A DNA stretch of 64,000 nucleotides from the NCBI GenBank assembly GCA_016717265.1, contig JADKFX010000001.1, positions 3,298,501-3,362,500 of the forward strand. The letters run 5' to 3'. The position numbers and the translations under genes were made by a program. The DNA is from Saprospiraceae bacterium. Lineage in GTDB: Bacteria; Bacteroidota; Bacteroidia; Chitinophagales; Saprospiraceae. Of the stretch, positions 49,652 through 59,819 are shown piece by piece. The notes under the pieces were generated by a model that saw only the letters and a list, made by a program, of their open reading frames with translations, was not told the origin of the DNA and made no database searches. Within the stretch, counting starts at the first letter, position 1. Each line of letters begins with the position of its first letter.

Positions 49652-50274
49652 AATACAAAAGAATTTGGAAGATGACTACTATCATTTTCTTGCAAAATTT
49701 TCCATTGATTTTGTTGAAAACAACTAATATACAATCCTGTATTTTGGTGTTTAACTTCTTCCATATAACTTAAAGGAATTTTTTGCAACAAACAAATCAT
49801 TGCACGCATCGTGCGACCATGAGTACATATCAATGCTTTATTAAAATCCATTTTCTCCAAATCCTCAATAAAAGAATTCAATCGTTCACTTAAAACATGC
49901 GCACTTTCGCCACCTTCAGCAGCATCATGGTAATTTCCATCAGACCAGGAATTTATAATCCGGGTATATTTCAACATAAGCTCGGGATCTCCTGCTTTCC
50001 CTTCGTGTTCACCCCATCCAATTTCATCTAATCTATGATCTTTAACGATTGGGATAACATGGTTCTCAAAATTTTGAATGGTCTCGTAACTGCGATTCTG
50101 ACTTGAGCAAAAAAATACATCAAATGGAATCTCTTTATAATAATTGTAAAATGCATTTGCCTGTGCAATTCCAATTTCATTTAAACTTGAATTTATGCCT
50201 CTCCCTTGTACAATTCCATGCCGATTTTGGTTTGTTTCCCCATGCCTCAATATGTAAATTAATTTTGGATTCAT
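49648..50274 (-). CDS. Histidine phosphatase (phosphoglycerate mutase-like)
   Basis: 208 residues. IYILRHGETNQNRHGIVQGR carries the catalytic RHGE; a second His is in LICTHGRTMRAMI. This is the cofactor-independent phosphatase branch of the family, broad in substrate. Sits between mqnA (4-base overlap) and mqnE, and could act on a phosphorylated pathway or nucleotide intermediate, but no direct link is known. Confidence 0.88.
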   Translation of the reverse strand: MNPKLIYILRHGETNQNRHGIVQGRGINSSLNEIGIAQANAFYNYYKEIPFDVFFCSSQNRSYETIQNFENHVIPIVKDHRLDEIGWGEHEGKAGDPELMLKYTRIINSWSDGNYHDAAEGGESAHVLSERLNSFIEDLEKMDFNKALICTHGRTMRAMICLLQKIPLSYMEEVKHQNTGLYISCFQQNQWKILQENDSSHLPNSFVF

Positions 50275-50431
50275 AACACTTCATTCAACAATCGTTTCTC
50301 AACTCAATTTGAGTTTACTATTAACAAATATTATTAATATCTATTAATCTTATCCTCCCTAAATTCAACCCTCCAGGTTTGTATTTATCATTCACAAATT
50401 TAAGTATTTAAAAGCAATCTTAAGAAATCTA

Positions 50432-51613
50432 TTAATTAACTGGCAACTGATAATAAGATCGCTTAGTATCTTCTGCTAATTCACCTTTTTCAAATACTTT
50501 TATCGGATGATACAAAGAATCTCTTTCAATTGCAGTTCTTCCAACTTGCTGAATTAGTGAAACTAATTGTCCGGTAGTCATACTTGGACTTTGTTCTTCA
50601 GAACCAGCCATAGAGTATATTTTTGTGGTATCATCGATGGTACCATCCATATCATTAACCCCAAATGACAATGACAATTGAGCATGGTCTCTGCCCAGCA
50701 TAGGCCAATACGCTTTAATATGATCAAAATTATCTAAATAAATTCTGGATATTGCATAATTCCGTAAATCCTCTATGATGGATACTTCTTCCAAATAAGA
50801 CAACTCATTATTTTGATTCCGGAATTTTAAGGGTATAAACGTTTGAAACCCGTTTGTTTTATCTTGCAATAAGCGTAAACGTTCCAGATGATCCACACGC
50901 ATTTCATAAGTTTCCAAATGACCATACAACATCGTAGCATTTGACTTCATTCCCAAATTATGCCAAATCTCATGGATTCTCAACCATTCTTCAGATGAAC
51001 ATTTGCCTCCTGCAATTTTGTCACGCAGCTTTTCATCAAAAATCTCTGCACCTCCTCCTGGTAATGAATCGACACCTGCATCTAAAATTTGTTTCATCCC
51101 TTCTTCATATGAAACCTTAGCCTTTTTAAAAATATAATGATACTCAACGGGTGTCAATGCTTTAATATGTAATCCCGGTCTATGTTTTTTAATTTCTTCA
51201 AAAAGTTTGCAATAAAATTCTAAATCATATTTTGGCATGACACCACCTACAATGTGAACTTCAGTAACCGGTTTCTCGTCAAATGATTTGACAATATCCA
51301 TCATTTGTTCCAATGAATACTCCCAACCTTCTGCTCGCTTTTTAATTAATCTTGAATACGAACAAAATGAACAAGTATACAGACAAACATTTGTTGGCTC
51401 AATATGAAAATTCTTATTAAAATAAGTTTTATCTCCATGCTTCTGTTCCCGAATATAATTTGCGACACTACCGAGCCACGATAAATCTGCATTTTTGAAC
51501 AAATAAAGTCCGTCTTCAAAACTAATCCGATGTCCTGAGTATACCTTATTGCGAATGCTGTTTAACTGCGCATGCGTGGATTGCAAATCTGGCATCATGT
51601 GATTTAAAATCAT
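50432..51613 (-). CDS. mqnE: MqnE, aminofutalosine synthase (radical SAM)
   Basis: 393 residues. FHIEPTNVCLYTCSFCSYSR holds the CxxxCxxC iron-sulfur motif of radical SAM enzymes; EVHIVGGVMPKYDLEFYC, KALTPVEY and DSLPGGGAEIFDEKLR are typical of the MqnE/MqnC group, and the last region (SFGVNDMDGTIDD) fits MqnE. It joins 3-enolpyruvylbenzoate with the adenosyl radical to form aminofutalosine. Leftward, 157 bases upstream of the phosphatase gene. Confidence 0.9.
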   Translation of the reverse strand: MILNHMMPDLQSTHAQLNSIRNKVYSGHRISFEDGLYLFKNADLSWLGSVANYIREQKHGDKTYFNKNFHIEPTNVCLYTCSFCSYSRLIKKRAEGWEYSLEQMMDIVKSFDEKPVTEVHIVGGVMPKYDLEFYCKLFEEIKKHRPGLHIKALTPVEYHYIFKKAKVSYEEGMKQILDAGVDSLPGGGAEIFDEKLRDKIAGGKCSSEEWLRIHEIWHNLGMKSNATMLYGHLETYEMRVDHLERLRLLQDKTNGFQTFIPLKFRNQNNELSYLEEVSIIEDLRNYAISRIYLDNFDHIKAYWPMLGRDHAQLSLSFGVNDMDGTIDDTTKIYSMAGSEEQSPSMTTGQLVSLIQQVGRTAIERDSLYHPIKVFEKGELAEDTKRSYYQLPVN

Positions 51614-51942
51614 TATTCTGTAAAATATAAATACAAATTTATAACAAATAACTTAGGAGAGTGTTGACTAAATCCACCCTAACCAATGAAATATAAAAGG
51701 TATGATTTTAAAATTATAGTTATAAACCGATATACTACAAGATGAATTCTAAGATTGTTTCTTAACTTTTATTCACAAAATGAACTTAACCATGCCCTAA
51801 ATACTCAAAAAGTATGCATTTATGCCATGCATGTATAGTAAGGTGAGAATCCAAAAGACGAGTTTGTTGCTCCCAAGGAATCCTTTCAAATCTAAACAAA
51901 TATACATTTGTAAAAGCTGAATAATTCTGATACATTTGTAGC
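51614..51942. promoter_or_regulatory. Divergent region with a canonical Bacteroidota promoter before the GT2 gene
   Basis: TTTG (51907-51910), 20 bases, then TACATTTG (51931-51938), a full match to the -33/-7 consensus. The -7 ends four bases before ATG 51943, so the transcript should begin at or within a few bases of the start codon. The other ~290 bases between this and mqnE hold no coding frame; a partial palindrome around ATGCATTTATGCCATGCAT is the only structure noticed. Confidence 0.65.
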
Positions 51943-52836
51943 ATGCTCTCCATTTTAATACCAGTCTTTAATTATGATATGAATACGCTGGTATTGCAAT
52001 TAATTCAACAATGTGAACTAAATAAAATAGTTTTTGAGATCATTTGCCTTGATGATGCATCTTCCGCTGTTTTTCAAACCATTAATTCGAAACTTCCTAC
52101 ACACAAAAATTTAACGAAGGTTCAATTATCCAATAACATCGGTAGATCTTCCGCAAGAAACAAACTTACAAGTTTAGCAAAATTTGATAATCTTCTATTT
52201 TTGGATTGTGATGTTCAATTAATGGATGAAGCATTTATTAAAAATTATATTGATACTATCCAAAATGAAAAACATCCGGTAATTTATGGTTCTTGCCTAT
52301 ATCCATCGGATGTTCCAAAAGACACACGCTTACTTTTGCATTGGAAATATGGCTTAAAAAAAGAAAATCCATCACTAAAATACAGGCTCAAAAATCCTTA
52401 TTTGTGTTTTCATACTGTAAATTTTATAGTAAATAAATCGATTGCTTTAAAATTTCCATTTGATGAAAATATAAAATTATATGGACATGAAGACAGTCTT
52501 TGGGCGATGCAATTAAAACAACATCAAATTGAGATCTTACATATCGATAATCCAGTTCTACATTTGGGTTTACACCCTGTGAAATTTTTCTTACGGAATA
52601 CGTCGAAAGCAATAAAAAATATCATACAAATAAATTCAAAACAACAAATTATACCAACTAAATTAATAGTTCTCTACCATTTCATTAAATCCTGCGGACT
52701 GCACTCCTTATACTTTCTAATATATCGATATTTTGAACGAAAAATTGTTCGAAATTTGATGGGCAATAATCCGTCACTCCGATTCTATTCATTCTATAAA
52801 TTAGGACTTTTTATCCGGTTTAAAATAAAGCTTTGA
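51943..52836 (+). CDS. GT2 family glycosyltransferase
   Basis: 297 residues. LSILIPVFNYD is the first GT-A strand, directly after the initiator; CLDDASS and FLDCDVQL (residues ~80-87) are the nucleotide-sugar and DXD-like motifs, and LYGHEDSLWAMQL matches the ED acceptor/catalytic motif. No membrane helices. The N-terminal strand is needed for the fold, so the Met at 51943 is the right start in spite of the missing leader. Likely adds a sugar to a surface glycan; donor unknown. Confidence 0.85.
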   Translation: MLSILIPVFNYDMNTLVLQLIQQCELNKIVFEIICLDDASSAVFQTINSKLPTHKNLTKVQLSNNIGRSSARNKLTSLAKFDNLLFLDCDVQLMDEAFIKNYIDTIQNEKHPVIYGSCLYPSDVPKDTRLLLHWKYGLKKENPSLKYRLKNPYLCFHTVNFIVNKSIALKFPFDENIKLYGHEDSLWAMQLKQHQIEILHIDNPVLHLGLHPVKFFLRNTSKAIKNIIQINSKQQIIPTKLIVLYHFIKSCGLHSLYFLIYRYFERKIVRNLMGNNPSLRFYSFYKLGLFIRFKIKL

Positions 52837-52941
52837 AAGCGTTTTAAATTCCTTTCTCTGGACTTGTTAATAAAAAATTTAGGATTTGCCATGATTTCGT
52901 TAACTTGCCTTTAGATTCTTCAACAGATATTCAGCAAAACG

Positions 52942-55818
52942 ATGAAAAAAAGAAACATATTAGCGTTCGCTATAATTTATTATGTGCTCTTATTCAATTA
53001 CTCCGCTCAAATATTTTCACAATCGACCCTAATTGGCAGGTTAAAAGACTCGAAAACTGGAGACCCCCTCATCGGTGCAACCATTTTAATAAAAGGAACA
53101 GCCCAAGGAGTGGTCACCGATTTTGATGGTGAATTTTTGTTAAAGTTTCAAGGCGATTTCCCAGTTACGATTGAATGTCGTTATAGTGGATATGCTACCA
53201 AAGAAATGCAATTTACAGATGCTAAAAAAATAGATATTCAATTAGATGAAGAATCTGTTTTAATTGATGTTGTTGAAATTAGCGGACAGCGTATTAGCGA
53301 AAAACAAAAATCATCCCCTTTGACTGTTGAATCGATGGATTTAATAGCCATTAAAGAAACCCCAGCTGCAAATTTTTATGACGGTTTAGGATGTTTAAAA
53401 GATGTGGATATTACAGCAGCCAGTCTTGGATTCAAGGTTATCAATACGCGTGGTTTTAATAGCACCAGTCCGGTTCGGTCGCTTCAAATTATTGATGGTG
53501 TAGACAATCAAGCACCAGGATTAAATTTTTCATTAGGAAATTTTCTGGGTTGCTCTGAATTAGATGTTTTAAAAGTTGACCTTATTGTTGGCGCAAGTTC
53601 TGCTTTTTATGGACCGAATGCTTTCAATGGCGTTATTAAAATGGAAACCAAAAGTCCGTTTTATCACAAAGGACTCTCGGTAATGTTAAAAAGAGGTGAA
53701 CGTAATTTAATTGAAGGTGGATTACGATATGCCGATGTGTTTAAAAACAAATCTGGAAATGATTTTATAGGTTTTAAATTAAATTTTTCTTTTTTAAAAG
53801 CATATGACTGGGTTGCAAATAATTATAACCCAATAGATGGAATTAAACAAGATTCTATATTTTCATTAAATAACATCCCAAATCCAGGTCGGTGGGATGC
53901 TGTAAATATTTATGGTGATGAATATTATTCCTTAAATGACTTGACCAGTAATCAAACTTTAAATGGTACAGAATCTAATTACTGGACAAATCCGGGCCTT
54001 CGTATCTTTTACCGTACAGGTTATAAAGAAGAAGATCTTGTAGATTATAATACTAAAAATTATAAAGGTAATGTCGCCTTACATTTTCGATTAAAACCAA
54101 AAAATAAATTTGATTCTCCAGAACTTATCCTTGCAAGTAGTTTTGGATCCGGAACAACTGTTTATCAGGGTGACAATCGTTTTTCTTTAAAAAATATTTT
54201 ATTTTATCAAAATCGGATTGAATTGCGCAAAGAAAACAAATACTTCTTGCGTGCATATTCTACCAACGAAGATGCGGGTGATTCCTATGATCCATATTTT
54301 ACTGCGATAAAAATAATTGACCAGACAAAGAATAATGAAATTTGGGCATTCAATTACAGACAATGGTGGCAATTAAATAATAATTCAAGTACCAAAATGT
54401 GGAATCTTGGATATCCTAAATTAATCTATGACCCGATAAAAGGATTTGCCACATTTGATTATGATGCTGCTCGAAAATGGTTAGTACAATATTCCGATAC
54501 CTTAAGATCCTGGCATCGATTAGCAGAAGACTATGCTAACAAAAAAAGTCCGAATCCATCCGACATAACAACAGATTTCTTACAACCAGGCTCGCCAGAA
54601 TTCAATGCATTATTCAATAAAATTATAAGCTCGAAATCAAATGCAACGGAACAAGGCACCTTGTTTTATGATCAATCGGCATTATACCATACGCAGGGTG
54701 AGTATCAATTCAATCCAGGTTGGGTTGAAGATTGGGTAATCGGTGGAAATACCAGATGGTACAGACCATATTCTGATGGAACTATTTTTTCTGATTCCAA
54801 TAATATTCGCATCCAAAATTTTGAATACGGTTTGTATACAGGAGCCACTAAAAAATTATTTGACAATAAACTGAATATAAATTTCGCATTTCGATTAGAT
54901 AAAAATGACAACTTTGATTTTATTTATACACCTGCTGCTTCTTTAGTTTACAACCCAAAAAAGAATACTTACCTAAGGGCATCTTTTTCTTCTGCACTGA
55001 GAAACCCAACATTGACAGATCAATATTTACATTTAAATGTAGGTCGGGCAATCCTTTCCGGGAATCTTCAGGGAGCAGATAGTTTAATAACCATAGAATC
55101 TTTTATCTCCTATTTAGGTAATAAAAGCAGGCCTATTGAATACTTTGATATTGATCCAATACAACCAGAAAAAGTTAAAACTTTTGAATTGGGTGCACGC
55201 ACTACGCTCTTTAATTGTATCTTTTTTGATGCAGGATATTATTTTAGCACCTACAGTAATTTCATTGGATATAATATCGGTATAAAATCTGAATTTGAAG
55301 CTGTCACAGGATTTCCAAAAAACACACAGGTTTATAGATATTCTGCAAATTCAACAAACAATGTTCAGACACAAGGATTTTCGTTTGGTATTAATTATTA
55401 TTTTTCAAAATACTTTGCTTTAAGCGGTAATTACTCATTAAATAAATTGACTAAAACGAATGAAAAAGATCCTATCATTCCGGCATTCAATACGCCTGAA
55501 AATAAATACAATTTAGGATTTTCAGGAAGAGATATGGATATCCAAATATTTGGCGGCAAACTTAAAAATATTGGTTTTAATATTAACTATAAATGGGTGG
55601 AGGATTTTGTTTTTGAAGGATCCCCTCAATTCACTGGACATTTGCCAGCTTACAATTTATTAGACGCTCAAATCAACTGGAAAAGTCAAAAGTGGAATAC
55701 CACATTTAAAATGGGTGCTTCTAATTTGTTTAATAATTTACATTATGAAACATATGGAGGTCCATTATTAGGAAGGTTATCATACTTTGCCATTTTATAC
55801 GAATGGAAGAAAAAATAA
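52942..55818 (+). CDS. TonB-dependent receptor, SusC-like
   Basis: 958 residues. Signal peptide ending NYSAQIFSQ, then a carboxypeptidase-regulatory-like domain (LIGRLKDSKTGDPLIGATIL, GVVTDFDGEFLLKF), a plug (TRGFNSTSPVRSLQIIDGVD) and a long beta-barrel ending in the aromatic LLGRLSYFAILYEWKKK. The TonB box is not obvious. It imports a large substrate across the outer membrane; no SusD-like gene follows, which distinguishes it from polysaccharide-utilisation loci. It precedes two exported esterase-like genes (24 bases to the first), so it may take up their products. Confidence 0.9.
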   Translation: MKKRNILAFAIIYYVLLFNYSAQIFSQSTLIGRLKDSKTGDPLIGATILIKGTAQGVVTDFDGEFLLKFQGDFPVTIECRYSGYATKEMQFTDAKKIDIQLDEESVLIDVVEISGQRISEKQKSSPLTVESMDLIAIKETPAANFYDGLGCLKDVDITAASLGFKVINTRGFNSTSPVRSLQIIDGVDNQAPGLNFSLGNFLGCSELDVLKVDLIVGASSAFYGPNAFNGVIKMETKSPFYHKGLSVMLKRGERNLIEGGLRYADVFKNKSGNDFIGFKLNFSFLKAYDWVANNYNPIDGIKQDSIFSLNNIPNPGRWDAVNIYGDEYYSLNDLTSNQTLNGTESNYWTNPGLRIFYRTGYKEEDLVDYNTKNYKGNVALHFRLKPKNKFDSPELILASSFGSGTTVYQGDNRFSLKNILFYQNRIELRKENKYFLRAYSTNEDAGDSYDPYFTAIKIIDQTKNNEIWAFNYRQWWQLNNNSSTKMWNLGYPKLIYDPIKGFATFDYDAARKWLVQYSDTLRSWHRLAEDYANKKSPNPSDITTDFLQPGSPEFNALFNKIISSKSNATEQGTLFYDQSALYHTQGEYQFNPGWVEDWVIGGNTRWYRPYSDGTIFSDSNNIRIQNFEYGLYTGATKKLFDNKLNINFAFRLDKNDNFDFIYTPAASLVYNPKKNTYLRASFSSALRNPTLTDQYLHLNVGRAILSGNLQGADSLITIESFISYLGNKSRPIEYFDIDPIQPEKVKTFELGARTTLFNCIFFDAGYYFSTYSNFIGYNIGIKSEFEAVTGFPKNTQVYRYSANSTNNVQTQGFSFGINYYFSKYFALSGNYSLNKLTKTNEKDPIIPAFNTPENKYNLGFSGRDMDIQIFGGKLKNIGFNINYKWVEDFVFEGSPQFTGHLPAYNLLDAQINWKSQKWNTTFKMGASNLFNNLHYETYGGPLLGRLSYFAILYEWKKK

Positions 55819-55842
55819 TTCAATCATTAAAAACTAAAATCT

Positions 55843-57405
55843 ATGAAAAAAAATGTACTCATTTTCTTAATTGCTTTAACGTTTCTGATAAAACTTTCTG
55901 CACAGGAGCGATATCTGGATCCAGTATTTAATTCTGTAAAGATCGACACTACAATTACATATGGAGTTAATGCGACGATTCTTTATGTCAATATACCTCA
56001 GATCAAACAGGCGGTAGCCGAAAAACTTTTAATGGATATTTATAGTCCAGAAGGAGATTCAAAAGCAGAAAGACCTTTAATCTTGTATTATCATACAGGT
56101 AATTTTTTACCATATCCACAAAATGGTGGAACCAGTGGCACAAGACGTGATTCTACCTGTGTTGAAATTTGCACCAGACTTGCAAAAATGGGTTATGTTG
56201 TTGCTTCTGTTGATTACAGATTAGGTTGGGATCCAGTAAATACGAGTAAAGATATCCGTGTATTTTCATTGATTAATGCTGCATACCGTGGTGTGCAGGA
56301 TGCTAGCACTTGTATTCGTTTTTTCAAAAAAGACGTTACTGAAAACGGCAATCGATTTGGAATTGATACTGCAAGAATATCAGTTTGGGGACAAGGAACC
56401 GGTGGTTATGTTGCTGCAAACTTAGGTGCATTGGATAGTTATTCAAAAATACCTACCGCATCTGATGGAAAATTTTTAATTTCTACTCCGGTCGGAATCT
56501 TACCAATGGTTATTGAAGGGATCAATGGAAATTTAAATGCAACTTCAGCAGGTATTGTTCCTCCAGGATTTGGTGCCTTATTAGGGGTTCCAGATGGAGA
56601 CACGTTATGTTATCCAAATCATATCGGATATTCATCATCTTTTCAATTGGGTGTTAATATGGGAGGTGCTGTAGGTGATTCTGCCTGGATAGACCCAGGA
56701 CAACCGCCAGTAATCTCTATGCAAAGTATCACAGACCCATTTGCACCTTATAAAGAAGGATTAGTAGTTGTTCCTGTAACACCACCACTTGAAGTTGTAA
56801 AAGTTCAAGGTAGTTATATTATACAATTATTGAACACTGCTTATGGAAATAATAATTCATTTAATGCAGCATCAAAATTCTTTAATGATCCCTATACCTT
56901 AGCTGCAAATGCATTAAATGATGGTCTTGATGGGCTGTATCCATTGGTTAGAGAAAGCGCATTTGATTCCTCACCTTGGGATTTCTGGTCTTCAAGTAAT
57001 ATTAATAATGCAAGAGGATTACAAACAAATCCTGATATGTCTAGAGAAAAGGCCAGTAGATTTATTGATACCTTATTAAATTACGCTGCCCCAAGAGCAT
57101 GCCTTGCATTGGGTTTAAATTGCGATTTAAGCAGATTCACGGGTACCACTACTTTGGATCCTTCAAGTGTAGGTTTAGAAGTAGCTCCAAATCCTGCAGA
57201 AGAACAATTTAACGTGAATACGCATATTGATTTTCAAATGAGATCTGCTTATTTGATGGATATCAATGGAAGAGTCGTTAAGACTTTTTCAAAAATTAAT
57301 TCTAATCATTTAACCATTCATCGAAATGAATTAAATAGTGGAATTTATCTTTTAAAATTAAGCTTTGATAAAGGAGAATCATTTTCAAAAATTGTTCTCA
57401 AATAA
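55843..57405 (+). CDS. T9SS-exported alpha/beta-hydrolase paralog lacking the catalytic serine
   Basis: 520 residues: signal peptide (FLIALTFLIKLSAQ), an alpha/beta-hydrolase domain of the acetyl-esterase/carboxylesterase type (LLMDIYSPEGDSKAERPLIL, VASVDYRLGW) and a type A sorting domain (VAPNPAEEQFNV ... FSKIVLK). At the nucleophile elbow it reads VWGQGTGGYVAAN, so the GxSxG serine is absent, and the oxyanion HGGG is YHTGNF. Its neighbour at 58474 retains both. It may be a non-catalytic binding or cell-surface protein. Located right after the receptor gene. Confidence 0.8.
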   Translation: MKKNVLIFLIALTFLIKLSAQERYLDPVFNSVKIDTTITYGVNATILYVNIPQIKQAVAEKLLMDIYSPEGDSKAERPLILYYHTGNFLPYPQNGGTSGTRRDSTCVEICTRLAKMGYVVASVDYRLGWDPVNTSKDIRVFSLINAAYRGVQDASTCIRFFKKDVTENGNRFGIDTARISVWGQGTGGYVAANLGALDSYSKIPTASDGKFLISTPVGILPMVIEGINGNLNATSAGIVPPGFGALLGVPDGDTLCYPNHIGYSSSFQLGVNMGGAVGDSAWIDPGQPPVISMQSITDPFAPYKEGLVVVPVTPPLEVVKVQGSYIIQLLNTAYGNNNSFNAASKFFNDPYTLAANALNDGLDGLYPLVRESAFDSSPWDFWSSSNINNARGLQTNPDMSREKASRFIDTLLNYAAPRACLALGLNCDLSRFTGTTTLDPSSVGLEVAPNPAEEQFNVNTHIDFQMRSAYLMDINGRVVKTFSKINSNHLTIHRNELNSGIYLLKLSFDKGESFSKIVLK

Positions 57406-57425
57406 ATCAAATTAAAAATAATTAC

Positions 57426-57454
57426 AGAAAGGCTGCTAAATTAGCAGCCTTTCT
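57426..57454 (+). terminator. Intrinsic terminator
   Basis: AGAAAGGCTGCT pairs with AGCAGCCTTTCT across a 5-base loop, followed by ATTTTA. It ends the receptor-hydrolase transcript 21 bases after the stop codon and separates it from the aldo-keto reductase gene. Confidence 0.8.
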
Positions 57455-57474
57455 ATTTTAAACAAAAACATTAG

Positions 57475-58461
57475 ATGCTTTACAGATATTTAGGAAAATC
57501 AGGCCTTCAGGTCAGTCTTCTTTCATTTGGCTCTTGGGTTACCTTTGCAAATCAGGTGGATGAAAATAAAGCTGCAGAATTAATGTCTTTTGCATATGAT
57601 CATGGGGTTAATTTTTTTGATAATGCTGAAATATATGCAAATGGATTATCCGAAAAAATAATGGGGAATGTCCTATCAAAAACAAATTGGGATCGCAGCA
57701 GCTATTTAGTTTCTAGTAAAACATTTTTTGGTCGGGGTGACAAAAGACCCAATATGACAGGGCTGAATAGAAAGCATATATTCGAATCCTGCAATGAAGC
57801 ATTAAGGCGATTACAAGTAGAATATCTCGATTTGTTTTTTGCACATAGGCCCGATAAAAAAACACCAATAGAAGAAACTGTTTGGGCAATGCATCAGTTG
57901 ATTCTACAGGGTAAAATTTTTTATTGGGGAACGTCAGAATGGTCAGCACAGGAAATTATGGAGGCCCATATGATTGCACGTCAAAATCATCTTATCGGAC
58001 CTGTTATGGAGCAACCGCAATACAATATGCTCACCCGGAACAAAGTGGAAGTAGAATTTAGTCAAATTTATAAAACAGTAGGTCTCGGCACTACGATATG
58101 GTCACCACTCGCTGCAGGTATATTAACCTCGAAATATCTTGATAATGAAATACCAAAAAACAGCCGGTTTGCACTCCAAGAATACCATTGGTTAAAAGAG
58201 AAAAACCTGATACCTGAAAACTTAAAAATTGCAAAACAGCTTCATGAACTTTCACAAAGTTTGGGAACGTCTTTAGCTAAATTAGCCATTGCATGGTGTG
58301 CCCAAAATCCAAATGTAAGTACTGTTATTTTAGGTGCTACCAGTCTGGAACAATTAAAAGAAACTATCTGTTCTTTAGATATTCTTCCATTATTTACGGA
58401 AGAAATAAATACAAAAATTGAACTTATTTTAAATAATAAACCAATTCATCCACCTTATTAA
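57475..58461 (+). CDS. Aldo/keto reductase, Kv-beta-like (AKR6)
   Basis: 328 residues, an NADPH-dependent TIM-barrel oxidoreductase. MLYRYLGKSGLQVSLLSFGS is the typical start; the catalytic tetrad is visible as D and Y in FFDNAEIYANG, K in SSKTFFGRG and H in FFAHRPD. The substrate is unknown; the voltage-gated channel beta-subunit group acts on aldehydes and methylglyoxal. It has no signal peptide, unlike the hydrolases on both sides; 12 bases separate it from the next gene, suggesting one transcript. Confidence 0.88.
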   Translation: MLYRYLGKSGLQVSLLSFGSWVTFANQVDENKAAELMSFAYDHGVNFFDNAEIYANGLSEKIMGNVLSKTNWDRSSYLVSSKTFFGRGDKRPNMTGLNRKHIFESCNEALRRLQVEYLDLFFAHRPDKKTPIEETVWAMHQLILQGKIFYWGTSEWSAQEIMEAHMIARQNHLIGPVMEQPQYNMLTRNKVEVEFSQIYKTVGLGTTIWSPLAAGILTSKYLDNEIPKNSRFALQEYHWLKEKNLIPENLKIAKQLHELSQSLGTSLAKLAIAWCAQNPNVSTVILGATSLEQLKETICSLDILPLFTEEINTKIELILNNKPIHPPY

Positions 58462-58473
58462 AATCTATACCAA

Positions 58474-59727
58474 ATGAAGTCCAGTATTCTTACAATGAAT
58501 TTGAAGCTTTTATTGTTAGTGCTCTCAGGCCTTATTTTAAAAGAATCCATTACCGCACAGTGCGACTATCTTACACCCCGGTATAATTTTAAAGTCGAAA
58601 AGAAAATACTCTATGGAATCCTTCCAGATTACCAAAATGCAATGGATTCTTTATTTGTTGATGTGTATACTCCAATAGGTGCAGCAGAAGTTTCTAAACC
58701 TTTGGTAATATGGGCCTTTGGCGGAGGGTTTTTTCAGGGAAAACGGGAAGATTTTACAGCTGTTTGTGAAGAATTAGCGAAACGAGGATTTGTCACTGCA
58801 ACGATAGATTACAGACTTGGTTTTGACGGACCCTATGCTGGTTTGAACCCACCATTTGCCTATGATGCTGCAGAAATTTTGCGCGCTGGATATAGAGGAG
58901 CCACAGATATGAAAGGCGCGATTCGCTTTTTAAAAGGAAAACATCTTGAATATGGAATTGATCTTGATAGAATTTGGATTGGCGGTGCTAGTGCAGGTGC
59001 AATCGTAGCCTTAAATGCTGCTTTTTTAGATAAAGATTCTGAAAAACCAAAAGAAACCGGAGCCATTACACCTATTGCAAATAAACAAAGGCCAGATCTT
59101 GGACCCATTAATGGCTTATTAAACTTGAATGGATACGATGATAAAGTGCAAGGTGTATTTAACATCTTTGGCGCGTTAATTGACACTTCAAGTATCTCAG
59201 CAGAAGATCGCATTGCAGTATTTTCTTATCATCAAGAAAATGATCCTGTAGTGCCTTGTTTAGCTAAAACACCCTACTATCAAATTCCTTTTATCTCCTC
59301 AAATTATCCGATAGTATACGGCTCTTGTATGATCAATGATCGTTTCAAACATATGGGTCTGGATCCAAATTATTATGAAACCTGGATCTATTCTGGCAAT
59401 CAACATGCAACACATGATGAAGCTGCAGTTATAAATTATATGATTGAACAAGCAAAACCATTTCTTTGTAAAACAATTACAGCAGTCGGTGATATTTCAT
59501 TGGTCGATGCATTTGTTAGTCCAAATCCTGCATATAATACCATTCAAATACAATTCATCGCGGGTGATTGTAATTATTCCATAATAGATCTATCTGGGAA
59601 TGTGATTCAAAAAGATAAATTACGCGAAAATCATTTTATCAATATTGCAAATCTCCATGCAGGTTTATATTTTATTAAACTTCAAAACAATACGCAATCT
59701 AAAACACTTCGATGGATGAAGCTTTAG
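58474..59727 (+). CDS. T9SS-exported alpha/beta hydrolase (esterase/lipase-like)
   Basis: 417 residues: signal peptide ending ESITAQ, an alpha/beta-hydrolase domain and a C-terminal type A sorting domain (SPNPAYNTIQIQF ... TLRWMKL). Catalytic features: oxyanion GGGFF, nucleophile GASAG in WIGGASAGAIVALNAA, Asp in QENDPVVP, His in SGNQHATHDEA. Likely an exported carboxylesterase acting on extracellular esters or polymers such as acetylated glycans. It is the catalytically competent partner of the protein at 55843-57405. Confidence 0.85.
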   Translation: MKSSILTMNLKLLLLVLSGLILKESITAQCDYLTPRYNFKVEKKILYGILPDYQNAMDSLFVDVYTPIGAAEVSKPLVIWAFGGGFFQGKREDFTAVCEELAKRGFVTATIDYRLGFDGPYAGLNPPFAYDAAEILRAGYRGATDMKGAIRFLKGKHLEYGIDLDRIWIGGASAGAIVALNAAFLDKDSEKPKETGAITPIANKQRPDLGPINGLLNLNGYDDKVQGVFNIFGALIDTSSISAEDRIAVFSYHQENDPVVPCLAKTPYYQIPFISSNYPIVYGSCMINDRFKHMGLDPNYYETWIYSGNQHATHDEAAVINYMIEQAKPFLCKTITAVGDISLVDAFVSPNPAYNTIQIQFIAGDCNYSIIDLSGNVIQKDKLRENHFINIANLHAGLYFIKLQNNTQSKTLRWMKL

Positions 59728-59819
59728 TTATATTATTTGAATATTAGATATTTTAATCTTCAAATAGTTTCGCTATTGGAATGATTACAGGTCCATAAAT
59801 TTGTTGAATAAATTAATAC

